A stretch of 9,744 bases of DNA, taken from NCBI GenBank assembly GCA_964599835.1, contig CAZRHF010000086.1, positions 1 to 9,744 of the forward strand. Reading direction: 5' to 3'. This DNA comes from SFWF01 sp964599835. GTDB lineage: Bacteria; Bacillota; Clostridia; Oscillospirales; Acutalibacteraceae. Positions 1-5,403 of this stretch are shown piece by piece; position 1 is the stretch's first letter, and the number at the start of each line of letters is the position of its first letter. The translations under genes and the position numbers were made by a program. The notes beneath the pieces were generated by a model. The model was not told the DNA's origin and made no database searches. It saw only the letters and a program-made list of their open reading frames with translations.

Positions 1-76
1 TTTTACCATAGGAGGGGTTCTTTTTTCTATTGTCCGTTTTTACTGGACTTGTTCACGGCTTCGGAGTCTTTATTTT

Positions 77-865
77 TTAATCTTCCTTTACGGAATGTAA
101 AAGGGTGAATGCGAAGGTGGCCGAAAAAACAGCCGTAGCAAGTCCCGTAAAGGCGGGGATGATGTTCATGTGGGTTGGCTGTTGCATCGAAAGCAGACCC
201 GCAAAAATTCTGGGCATCGACCCGATGGCGCAAACGTAGGCGTTAAGCAGTGCGGTGGCGGCTACGAGGGTGTAGTGTTTTGGGTTTACGCGACCGCATT
301 CAAGCTTGGAGAAGAAGAGGAAGGTAACCAGAGTAAGGCACATGGAAAAGGTCTCTATAACCGTTTCGGAAATGGTGGAGATGGTGGAAAAGTCGGTGAA
401 TACGATTATCAGCCGCATTATCCAGAATACCACGGGGAGAAGGGTAATCGCGGGGTGATATTCCTTCTTTAAGAAGCCGAATACCGTAATAATTATAAAG
501 GCGGCTATAGCACCTGCCGAAAGCAGGTATAAAAGGGTTGACTGCATAGCATTGCTTTTGCTGAGCAGGGGAGAAAGGAAGGTCTCGTAGCCGATGGCGG
601 CCGCCATAACGGCAGAGGCAACGTAGAAGGGTATCGTTTTAAGTGAAGCGGTCTTGTCGCGGTTTTTCTTTGCGAAAAGGGTAAGAGCAAAAACTGATAC
701 CGCCGCCGCTATAAGTACGGCTATAAGGCCGATAGAGGGCGAGGCGTAATCGGTATAAATAAAGCCGCTTACGGGATCGATGATAAATAGAAGCATAATG
801 GTTCTTACGGCGATACCTGAAAGGCAGGCGATCGAGAAGATAACGTAGTTAAAGCGAGAATTCAT
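77..865 (-). CDS. Polytopic membrane protein of unknown function
   Basis: I do not recognise this 262-residue protein. It is strongly hydrophobic, with about eight likely membrane helices near residues 7-29, 43-65, 80-97, 110-132, 141-159, 166-186, 197-213 and 235-257. They are joined by short basic loops (KKNRDK after helix 2, KKE after helix 4). There is no cleavable signal peptide, no nucleotide-binding motif and no obvious catalytic cluster. Several Pro, Ser and Thr residues lie in the hydrophobic stretches, but I would not infer transport from that. The ATG at 865 is the first start after an in-frame stop. The only GGAGG-like site is about 14 bases upstream, which is long and suggests weak or unusual initiation. 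It is divergent from the SpoIID-like gene and has a good sigma-A promoter upstream. That it is a gene is likely; its role is unknown. Confidence 0.8.
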   Translation of the reverse strand: MNSRFNYVIFSIACLSGIAVRTIMLLFIIDPVSGFIYTDYASPSIGLIAVLIAAAVSVFALTLFAKKNRDKTASLKTIPFYVASAVMAAAIGYETFLSPLLSKSNAMQSTLLYLLSAGAIAAFIIITVFGFLKKEYHPAITLLPVVFWIMRLIIVFTDFSTISTISETVIETFSMCLTLVTFLFFSKLECGRVNPKHYTLVAATALLNAYVCAIGSMPRIFAGLLSMQQPTHMNIIPAFTGLATAVFSATFAFTLLHSVKED

Positions 866-892
866 TTTTTTAAGTTAAGCCTCCGTTTGGAA

Positions 893-922
893 TTAATGTG
901 GACGCGCAGTCATATATATAAT
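893..922 (+). promoter_or_regulatory. Weak candidate promoter for the SpoIID-like gene
   Basis: A perfect TATAAT lies at 917-922, but the best -35 (TTAATG, 893-898, 18-base spacer) matches only three of six positions. I could not find a convincing sporulation sigma-E or sigma-K site, although CATATATA at 911-918 loosely resembles a sigma-E -10. Treat this as tentative. Confidence 0.25.
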
Positions 923-924
923 AC

Positions 925-956
925 TAAAACTAAGATATATCTATTCTATAGTTTTA
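925..956. promoter_or_regulatory. Inverted repeat, possible operator in the divergent promoter region
   Basis: TAAAACTA at 925-932 is matched by its exact reverse complement TAGTTTTA at 949-956, with 16 bases between. The interior begins with a perfect 10-base palindrome AGATATATCT at 933-942. The structure covers the -10 element and predicted start point of the minus-strand promoter, as a repressor site would. The DNA is AT-rich, so chance symmetry is possible. No regulator gene is visible nearby. Confidence 0.3.
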
Positions 957-971
957 CGGCTAAAATGTCAA
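943..971 (-). promoter_or_regulatory. Predicted sigma-A promoter for the 77-865 membrane-protein gene
   Basis: On the minus strand a perfect -35 TTGACA (966-971) is separated by 17 bases from a -10 TAGAAT (943-948, five of six consensus positions). Transcription would start near 936, giving a leader of about 70 bases before the ATG at 865. An inverted repeat at 925-956 covers the -10 and the start point. Confidence 0.65.
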
Positions 972-989
972 CAAAAAAGGAAGGTTCTT

Positions 990-1946
990 ATGAAAACTGT
1001 CTATCTTACCGCTATGATGGTGCTGGCGGTACTAATGCTTATCCTGCCGCTTTCGGCCAACGCCGACATAACCGAGGATGATGCCTCCGCCCCCGTTCAG
1101 TCGGTTATGACCCCTGCCGATAAAATACCTGAAGAGGAGGTTCGGGTAAAGCTTACCGCATCGGGCGAGGTAATTACCCTTTCGGCAGAGGACTATATTT
1201 TTGGGGTGGTTGCGGCCGAGATGCCCGCACTCTATGAGACCGAGGCCTTAAAGGCTCAGGCTGTGGCGGCCTATACCTATTATATTAAGAAATCCGCCGC
1301 ATCCTCAGAGGACTACGATATATCCGACGACTATACCGTTGACCAAGCCTTTATTACCGCAGCCGCGGCCGAGGAAAAATGGGGAGAGGAGGCCGAAATA
1401 TACGAAAAGAAGATAAGGGACGCCGTAAATAGCGTGCTTTATAAGAAAATATGTTATAAAGGGGAACCCATTTCTGCGGTATATCACGCGATATCCTCCG
1501 GTAAGACCGAAAAAGCCGCCGATATATGGGGAGGGGATTATCCCTATCTTTCTGCGGTGGATTCCTCCTTTGATAAGCTGAGCGAAAACTATCTTTCCAC
1601 CGCTCAATTTACCACCGAGGAGCTTAAAAAGGCTCTTTCGGGTATTGTTTCGGTCACCGAGGCCGAGGGAAACGGAATAGCCGATATAAAACGGACCGAT
1701 TCGGGAAGCGTTACCGCTCTGACCGTCTGGGGAAAGAGCATAAGCGGGAGCGAGCTTCGGAAGGCCCTGGGACTTCGCTCGGCGGATTTTGACGTGGAGT
1801 TTAAGGACGGGGTTTATACCTTTACGGTCAGAGGCTACGGCCACGGCATAGGTATGAGTCAGAACGGGGCAAACTATTTGGCAATGCAGGGGAAGACCTA
1901 TGAAGAAATACTGCTTCATTATTATCAGGGCTGTAATATCGAATAA
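990..1946 (+). CDS. spoIID: SpoIID/LytB-domain peptidoglycan lytic transglycosylase
   Basis: SpoIID proteins are membrane-anchored lytic transglycosylases. They cleave glycan strands stripped of stem peptides and, with SpoIIM and SpoIIP, drive engulfment of the forespore. This 318-residue protein has an N-terminal hydrophobic segment (about residues 5-24, signal anchor or signal peptide) and then an acidic linker. The SpoIID domain opens near residue 51. The conserved ...VVAAEMPALYE... motif (73-83) carries the catalytic glutamate equivalent at E77. The AISSGKTE and IWGGDYPYL segments lie at 167-188, and the family-typical HGIGMSQNGAN at 285-295 (usually HGVGMSQYGA, so Tyr is replaced by Asn). 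Length is close to the usual 330-350. The ATG at 990 has an AAGGAAGG site five bases upstream. Neither spoIIM nor spoIIP is adjacent, so a SpoIID-like paralogue outside sporulation is possible; family membership is secure. Confidence 0.88.
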   Translation: MKTVYLTAMMVLAVLMLILPLSANADITEDDASAPVQSVMTPADKIPEEEVRVKLTASGEVITLSAEDYIFGVVAAEMPALYETEALKAQAVAAYTYYIKKSAASSEDYDISDDYTVDQAFITAAAAEEKWGEEAEIYEKKIRDAVNSVLYKKICYKGEPISAVYHAISSGKTEKAADIWGGDYPYLSAVDSSFDKLSENYLSTAQFTTEELKKALSGIVSVTEAEGNGIADIKRTDSGSVTALTVWGKSISGSELRKALGLRSADFDVEFKDGVYTFTVRGYGHGIGMSQNGANYLAMQGKTYEEILLHYYQGCNIE

Positions 1947-1951
1947 AACCC

Positions 1952-1980
1952 TTGCCAGAAAACTTAAAATGGTATATAAT
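1952..1980 (+). promoter_or_regulatory. Sigma-A promoter of the SLOG-family gene
   Basis: TTGCCA (1952-1957), a 17-base spacer and a perfect TATAAT (1975-1980). It begins six bases after the spoIID stop codon. The expected start near 1987 gives a leader of about 20 bases to the ATG at 2007. The gene therefore need not depend on spoIID transcription. Confidence 0.75.
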
Positions 1981-1996
1981 AAAAGAACAAAAGTTT

Positions 1997-2002
1997 GGTG
2001 AT
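1997..2002 (+). promoter_or_regulatory. Ribosome binding site fixing the SLOG gene start
   Basis: GGTGAT matches the anti-Shine-Dalgarno end of 16S rRNA and sits four bases before the ATG at 2007. The upstream in-frame codons TTG 1995, GTG 1998 and ATG 2001 lie within or beside this site, which makes them poor starts. Confidence 0.6.
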
Positions 2003-2006
2003 GTTT

Positions 2007-2477
2007 ATGAAAGAAAAAACTTGTTGTTTTACGGGTCATCGCGAGATACCTGCTGAAAAATTTATGTACATAAAGGGCAGGCTGGACGAGGAGCTGGAAA
2101 AGCTTATAAACGGAGGCATAACCTCCTTCTGTGCGGGAGGCGCCAAGGGCTTTGATACCATAGCGGCCATGTCGGTGCTGGCGGCCAGAGAAAGACACCC
2201 CGAGGTAAGACTTGTGCTTATACTGCCCTGTCCCGAGCAGGCCGATCGCTGGAGCGAGATAGATAAGCTCAATTACGAAGAAATAAAACGCCGTGCCGAC
2301 GAGGTAAGGATAGTCAGTGAGCATTACACCCGTTTCTGTATGCAGCAGAGAAACCGTGCCTTGGTAGACAGCGCTTCGGTCTGCATCTGCTACTGCGAAA
2401 AAAACACCGGCGGCACCGCCTACACCGTAAACTACGCCAAAAAAAGCGGAATAGAAATCATAAACGTTATAGATTAA
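2007..2477 (+). CDS. SLOG-superfamily protein, DUF1273-like
   Basis: This 156-residue soluble protein begins with the family hallmark CCFTGHR (residues 6-12). It continues with a glycine-rich loop GGAKGFDTIAA (44-54), a LILPCP strand-turn near 71-76, RNRALVD near 118-124 and GGTAYTVNYA near 138-147. These match the Rossmann-like SLOG fold of the DUF1273/YpsA/DprA-type group, thought to bind nucleotide-derived ligands. The biochemical role of most members is unknown. The Bacillus and Staphylococcus relative YpsA has been tied to cell division, but I would not carry that over on this evidence. The start is set by GGTGAT upstream and by the position of the motif in relatives. The gene has its own promoter and a hairpin after its stop, so it is probably a single-gene unit. 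Confidence 0.85.
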   Translation: MKEKTCCFTGHREIPAEKFMYIKGRLDEELEKLINGGITSFCAGGAKGFDTIAAMSVLAARERHPEVRLVLILPCPEQADRWSEIDKLNYEEIKRRADEVRIVSEHYTRFCMQQRNRALVDSASVCICYCEKNTGGTAYTVNYAKKSGIEIINVID

Positions 2478-2508
2478 ACCCCTGCAAGATATTCCTGCAG
2501 GGGTTTAA
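2474..2508 (+). terminator. Hairpin after the SLOG gene, probable terminator
   Basis: A perfect 13-base-pair stem (TTAAACCCCTGCA at 2474-2486, TGCAGGGGTTTAA at 2496-2508) with a nine-base loop begins at the stop codon. The 3' side is TTTAAAATAATAAATAA, not a clean U-run, so termination may be inefficient. A processing or mRNA-stabilising hairpin is the alternative. Confidence 0.5.
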
Positions 2509-2571
2509 AATAATAAATAAGAAAGAATAAACTATCGAGGGACAAGGGCCGGGGCCCAGGGCCGAGGGTTG

Positions 2572-2594
2572 GTGTGGCTCCGCCACGGATTATA
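2572..2594 (-). repeat. Degenerate inverted copy of the dyad repeat
   Basis: Read on the minus strand this gives ATATAATCCGTGGCGGAGCC followed by ACA, aligning with ATATATCCGTCGGAGACACA of the copies near 2785 with small insertions. It carries its own longer palindrome, GTGGC-TCC-GCCAC. It directly follows a GC-rich tract, mirroring the GC tract and repeat order at 2730-2778. Confidence 0.5.
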
Positions 2595-2599
2595 TAAAT

Positions 2600-2710
2600 G
2601 TCTGTGATGAAACTTACTGCATAGTGAGCCTTCCCTTGGGGGAAGGTGCCGAGGAACGAGGCGGATGAGGGAACCCGTAAGCACAAAGCAAAACGGGCAA
2701 ATTCACAGAC
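2600..2710. mobile_element. MITE-like non-coding repeat unit
   Basis: About 111 bases bounded by an 8-base inverted pair, GTCTGTGA (2600-2607) and TCACAGAC (2703-2710). Inside are a perfect 7-base-pair hairpin, CCTTCCC-TTGG-GGGAAGG (2629-2646), the segment GCCGAGGAACGAGGCGGATGA, and a second inverted pair CCCGT (2674-2678) / ACGGG (2693-2697). From memory, similar words recur between genes in many Clostridia. There is no transposase and no clear target-site duplication, so calling it mobile is inference. Confidence 0.4.
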
Positions 2711-2729
2711 TTTTCGAGCTTTTTATAAA

Positions 2730-2745
2730 TGCGTCGCAGACACAT
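2730..2745 (+). repeat. Dyad repeat, variant copy
   Basis: TGCGTCGCAGACACAT matches TCCGTCGGAGACACAT of the next copy except for two changes. Those two changes compensate each other: the palindromic core is TGCG-T-CGCA here and TCCG-T-CGGA there. Confidence 0.55.
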
Positions 2746-2784
2746 TCCCCGGGCCCTTGGCGCTTGGCCCTCGGCCCTAATATA

Positions 2785-2805
2785 TATCCGTCGGAGACAC
2801 ATCGC
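2785..2805 (+). repeat. Dyad repeat copy 1
   Basis: TATCCGTCGGAGACAC followed by ATCGC. Identical to the copy at 2844-2864 in 20 of 21 positions. Its core starts 57 bases after the variant copy and 59 bases before the next, giving near-regular spacing. Confidence 0.7.
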
Positions 2806-2843
2806 TACTGAAACCTGACACCTGTAACCTGAAACCTGTTTTC

Positions 2844-2864
2844 TATCCGTCGGAGACACCTCGC
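2844..2864 (+). repeat. Dyad repeat copy 2
   Basis: TATCCGTCGGAGACAC followed by CTCGC; one mismatch to the copy at 2785-2805. The 38 bases between the two copies are a low-complexity run of ACCTG words, not a unique spacer. Confidence 0.7.
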
Positions 2865-2891
2865 AACTATCCACTATTCACCGTTCACTGA

Positions 2892-2920
2892 AAAAGGCCA
2901 CGAACTGTTCGTGGCCTTTT
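2892..2920 (-). terminator. Intrinsic terminator of the minD-mgsA-hisS unit
   Basis: A perfect 13-base-pair stem (AAAAGGCCACGAA at 2892-2904, TTCGTGGCCTTTT at 2908-2920) has a three-base loop. On the minus strand the stem runs into CCTTTTT, a short U-run, 10 bases after the hisS stop codon. On the plus strand it also ends in CCTTTT, so it may act in both directions and shield hisS from plus-strand read-through. Confidence 0.85.
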
Positions 2921-2930
2921 CATATAAATA

Positions 2931-4226
2931 TTATATATCCAGCTCTTCGGCGAATTTGGCAAAGGTGGCGTCGTATATAGCATCGGCAAGGTGATCGAGC
3001 TCGACCTCGGTCTCTTCTCCCGATTCCATACATTTGAGCTTTGCTTTTCCGCTTTCAAGCTCGCTGTCGCCAAGCACCAGAGTGTACTGTGCGCCGATCT
3101 TGTTGGCATAGCGCATCTGTGCCTTAAGACCTCTGCCTACGATATCGGTAAGGGCCTCGAAGCCTTCGTCGCGAAGGGCGGCACAAAGGGTGGTGGCCTT
3201 AAGGGTAGCGGCCTCGCCCACAGGTGCAATATAAATATCGCAGGCCTTGGGTTTGGGAATTTCGGTGCCCTGGCTTTCCAGTACCATAAGCAGGCGCTCG
3301 ATTCCCATTGCAAAGCCGAGTGCAGGCTGAGGCTGACCGCCCATCTGCTCAAGGAGTCCGTCGTAGCGTCCTCCGCCGCAAACGGTGGCCTGTGCGCCGA
3401 TATCGCCCGAAATGAATTCGAATACCGTTCTGGTATAATAGTCAAGTCCGCGAACAATTCTGGGATTTACCTTATAGGTTATTCCCATACCGTCAAGATG
3501 TGCCTTAACTCCGTCGAAGTGTGCCTGACATTCCTCGCATAAGAAGTCAATAACCGCAGGGGCGTCTTTTGCAATGTCGGCACAAACGGGAGACTTGCAG
3601 TCGAGGATCCTCATAGGGTTGCGGTCAAGTCGCTCGTTACAGGTTCCGCAAAGCTCTTCCTTACGACCTTCAAAATAGGTCTTAAGGGCCTTGTGGTATT
3701 CTGCTCTGCAGGTGGGACATCCGATGGAATTGATCTCAAGGGAGATCTTCTCGATTCCGATATCGCGGAGAAGCTGAGCCGCCATAGCGATAACCTCAGC
3801 ATCGGCGGCAGGGGAGGCCGCACCGACACATTCGGCACCGAACTGGTGAAATTCGCGAAGACGTCCTGCCTGAGGCTTTTCATATCTGTAACATCCGCCG
3901 CAGTAGCAGACCTTTACGGGAAGAGCCGCCGCTGTGAGAGAATGCTCAACAACGCTTCTTATAACGCCTGCGGTGAATTCGGGGCGAAGGGTAATACTGC
4001 GGTCGCCCTTGTCTGTGAAGGTGTACATTTCCTTCTGTACAACGTCGGTGGTGTCGCCGACGTTTTTAACAAAGACCTCGGTGTGCTCGAAAACGGGAAC
4101 ACGGGTCTCCTTAAAGCCGTAAAGTCCGGCCGTTTCGATAAGCCTTTGTTCAATAAACTGCCATTTATAGCTCTCCTCGGGCAGTACGTCGTTGGTACCG
4201 CGGGGAGCCTTGTTGATTTCTGCCAT
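2931..4226 (-). CDS. hisS: Histidyl-tRNA synthetase
   Basis: Class II aminoacyl-tRNA synthetase that charges tRNA-His with histidine using ATP in the cytosol. At 431 residues it has normal length. Visible landmarks are the N-terminal APRGTNDVLPEE (7-18), TLRPEFTAGVIRS (79-91), motif 2 with RYEKPQAGRLREFHQFGAE (114-132), the histidine-binding segment RGLDYYTRTVFEF (259-271) and motif 3 ALGFAMGIERLL (302-313). An anticodon-binding domain follows from about 328 to 425. A cysteine-rich insertion (CPTC 170-173, CGTC 193-196, then C210 and C215) is, as I recall it, common in related bacterial enzymes and might bind metal. The ATG at 4226 has a GGAG site about seven bases upstream. It lies 19 bases after mgsA and is probably cotranscribed with it. 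The frequent partner aspS is absent and no T-box leader is seen directly upstream. Confidence 0.97.
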   Translation of the reverse strand: MAEINKAPRGTNDVLPEESYKWQFIEQRLIETAGLYGFKETRVPVFEHTEVFVKNVGDTTDVVQKEMYTFTDKGDRSITLRPEFTAGVIRSVVEHSLTAAALPVKVCYCGGCYRYEKPQAGRLREFHQFGAECVGAASPAADAEVIAMAAQLLRDIGIEKISLEINSIGCPTCRAEYHKALKTYFEGRKEELCGTCNERLDRNPMRILDCKSPVCADIAKDAPAVIDFLCEECQAHFDGVKAHLDGMGITYKVNPRIVRGLDYYTRTVFEFISGDIGAQATVCGGGRYDGLLEQMGGQPQPALGFAMGIERLLMVLESQGTEIPKPKACDIYIAPVGEAATLKATTLCAALRDEGFEALTDIVGRGLKAQMRYANKIGAQYTLVLGDSELESGKAKLKCMESGEETEVELDHLADAIYDATFAKFAEELDI

Positions 4227-4245
4227 TATAAAACTCCAATATTTA

Positions 4246-4650
4246 TTACTTTTCGTTTCTCATATATTCGCGCCAGTCAAGGTCGCCTCTTTCAAGACCG
4301 CGGATAAGGACTTCTGCGGTGGCGATGTTGGTGGCAACGGGGATCTGATGTACGTCGCAAAGACGGAGCAGAGAATTATCGTCGGGCTCGTCGGGCTTTG
4401 CGGTTATGGGGTCGCGGAACAAAAGCAGCATATCGATCTCATCACAACCGATACGTGCGGCGATCTGCTGAGAACCGCCGTGGGATCCGCCCAAAAGGGA
4501 AATAATGTTAAGTCCCGTGGCTTCGGAGACCATTTTTCCCGTGGCGCCGGTGGCAAGCAGGGTGTGTCGGCTCAGAATACCGCAGTAGGCGATACAAAAC
4601 TGAACCATAAGTTCTTTTTTTGCGTCGTGTGCGATTAAGGCTATTGTCAT
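4246..4650 (-). CDS. mgsA: Methylglyoxal synthase family protein with altered active site
   Basis: Methylglyoxal synthase converts dihydroxyacetone phosphate to methylglyoxal and phosphate, a glycolytic bypass that relieves sugar-phosphate stress. The 134-residue protein matches the family along its whole length: IALIAHDAKK (3-12), LLATGATG (31-38), FRDPITAKPDEPD (78-90), RLCDVHQIPVATNIATAE (96-113) and ERGDLDW (120-126). Aligned by eye to the E. coli enzyme (offset 11), H8, D9, K12, T34, T37, D80 and D90 are kept. However, Asp71 is S60, His98 is D87, Thr47 is A36 and Ser65 is G54; the usual SGPxGGDQQ loop reads GGSHGGSQQ. I checked these codons on the DNA. The frame is intact and well conserved elsewhere, so it is not a decayed gene. 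It may be an inactive or re-purposed homologue, or a lineage variant with different catalysis. AGGGG lies eight to nine bases before the ATG; it is cotranscribed with minD and hisS. Confidence 0.9.
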   Translation of the reverse strand: MTIALIAHDAKKELMVQFCIAYCGILSRHTLLATGATGKMVSEATGLNIISLLGGSHGGSQQIAARIGCDEIDMLLLFRDPITAKPDEPDDNSLLRLCDVHQIPVATNIATAEVLIRGLERGDLDWREYMRNEK

Positions 4651-4665
4651 TTTAACTACCCCTTT

Positions 4666-5397
4666 TTATATTTTTTTAATTTTAGGCAATAACATCTGCT
4701 CACCGCAAAGTCTTGCGGTAATTCTTTTAAAAGCGGTCATTGCCTTTCCCCTGCGGTTAAGCTTATGCTTTAGGGAAAACATTGTAAGCTCTTCCGTCTC
4801 GGGTACAATTCCAATAAGTCTAAGAGAAGCGGAATCAATAATTCCGTCAATATTCTTAGCGCTTATACGTTTGCTTTGTTTATAAACAAAACGGTTAATA
4901 ATTAGACGTGCTTTAAGGGACAATTGGCTTAGCTGTGAGCTGATTATCGCCGCATCTCTTACAGACACAGGGTCGGGAACAGCTACGGTCAAAAAGAGCG
5001 TATCCTTTGGCAGTGAGGAATAAAGTGACAGGTTTATTCCTGCAGGAAAATCGAAAATTACAATATCGTAAAGCTCGCTTGCCTGTTGCGCAAAATTCGC
5101 AAAACCGAACGCATCAATCATTCCAACCTTAGCGGGTGCGGGAATTAGATACAGCCCCTCAGCAAATTCGCAAGGATATGCGGCATCTTCAATTTCTTTA
5201 CCCATAAGTATATCCGAAAGGTCAAAAACGGTTACCTTGTCAAGCCCTAACATAAGGTCAAGACAACGCAGTCCCTCATCCATATCAACAAGCAGGACCT
5301 TTTTGCCCTTTGCAACAAAGGCAAGCCCTAGCCCTATCGATACGGTGGACTTACCCACACCGCCTTTGCCTGAGGTCACAGCAAAAGTATTACCCAT
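4666..5397 (-). CDS. minD: MinD-type septum-site ATPase
   Basis: MinD is a membrane-associated deviant-Walker ATPase. It normally recruits MinC to block FtsZ rings away from midcell. This 243-residue protein shows the deviant Walker A SGKGGVGKST (9-18), DMDEGLRCLDL (38-48, close to the MinD signature DxDxGLRNLDL), Walker B DIVIFDFPAGI (111-121), VRDA (146-149) and INR (167-169). The C-terminal end (about 221-243) could form a short amphipathic membrane helix but is not a textbook one. I chose ATG 5397, not GTG 5406: GAGGTG lies six bases upstream, the protein then begins MG-xxx-VTSGKGG as relatives do, and the predicted transcript starts near 5412, leaving no room for a binding site before the GTG. 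No minC or minE is adjacent, so a MinD-like ParA-family ATPase with another partner is the main alternative. Confidence 0.82.
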   Translation of the reverse strand: MGNTFAVTSGKGGVGKSTVSIGLGLAFVAKGKKVLLVDMDEGLRCLDLMLGLDKVTVFDLSDILMGKEIEDAAYPCEFAEGLYLIPAPAKVGMIDAFGFANFAQQASELYDIVIFDFPAGINLSLYSSLPKDTLFLTVAVPDPVSVRDAAIISSQLSQLSLKARLIINRFVYKQSKRISAKNIDGIIDSASLRLIGIVPETEELTMFSLKHKLNRRGKAMTAFKRITARLCGEQMLLPKIKKI

Positions 5398-5403
5398 ATT
5401 AAG

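Larger units (their letters stand above)
2509..2891. repeat. Non-coding mosaic of short repeats between convergent genes
   Basis: No credible gene lies here. The stretch combines (a) GC-rich microrepeats at 2541-2568 and 2747-2778 that share an 11-base inverted match (AGGGCCGAGGG at 2558-2568, CCCTCGGCCCT at 2768-2778); (b) several copies of a roughly 21-base dyad repeat; (c) a MITE-like unit at 2600-2710; and (d) low-complexity runs built from ACCTG words (2811-2839) and CAACTATCCACTATTCACC-like words (2864-2890). Short open frames across it are translated repeats; for example the peptide word CLRRIY appears twice in one frame. Its position between two converging transcription units is typical of tolerated repeat insertion. 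Confidence 0.75.

Noticed and set aside
1..76. Possible terminator or downstream gene start in the first 76 bases
   Set aside because: Only a 4-base-pair GTCC/GGAC pairing is visible, with no U-run on the minus strand, and an ATG at position 9 (minus) has too little sequence to judge.
895..989. Sporulation sigma-E or sigma-K promoter for spoIID
   Set aside because: CATATATA at 911-918 partly resembles a -10 element, but no matching -35 lies at the right distance.
1305..2324. 339-codon minus-strand open frame across spoIID and the SLOG gene
   Set aside because: It is antisense to two well-supported protein families and spans the gap, promoter and stop between them. It is explained by codon bias of the real genes.
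2730..2864. CRISPR-like array: repeats of about 21 bases with spacing of 57-59 bases
   Set aside because: Only three same-strand copies exist, one divergent. The intervening sequences are low-complexity word runs (GC tract, ACCTG repeats), not unique spacers, and no cas gene is present.
2614..2874. 86-codon minus-strand open frame and the overlapping 70-codon frame at 2474-2686
   Set aside because: They run through the repeat mosaic. The translation is repeat-derived (CLRRIY occurs twice), and one frame overlaps the terminator-like hairpin.
4227..4245. T-box or other riboswitch upstream of hisS
   Set aside because: Only 19 bases separate mgsA from hisS, and the leader at the minD promoter is about 15 bases, so there is no space for one.
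3693..4307. 204-codon plus-strand open frame antisense to hisS
   Set aside because: hisS carries all class II synthetase motifs on the other strand; the antisense translation has no recognisable family features.
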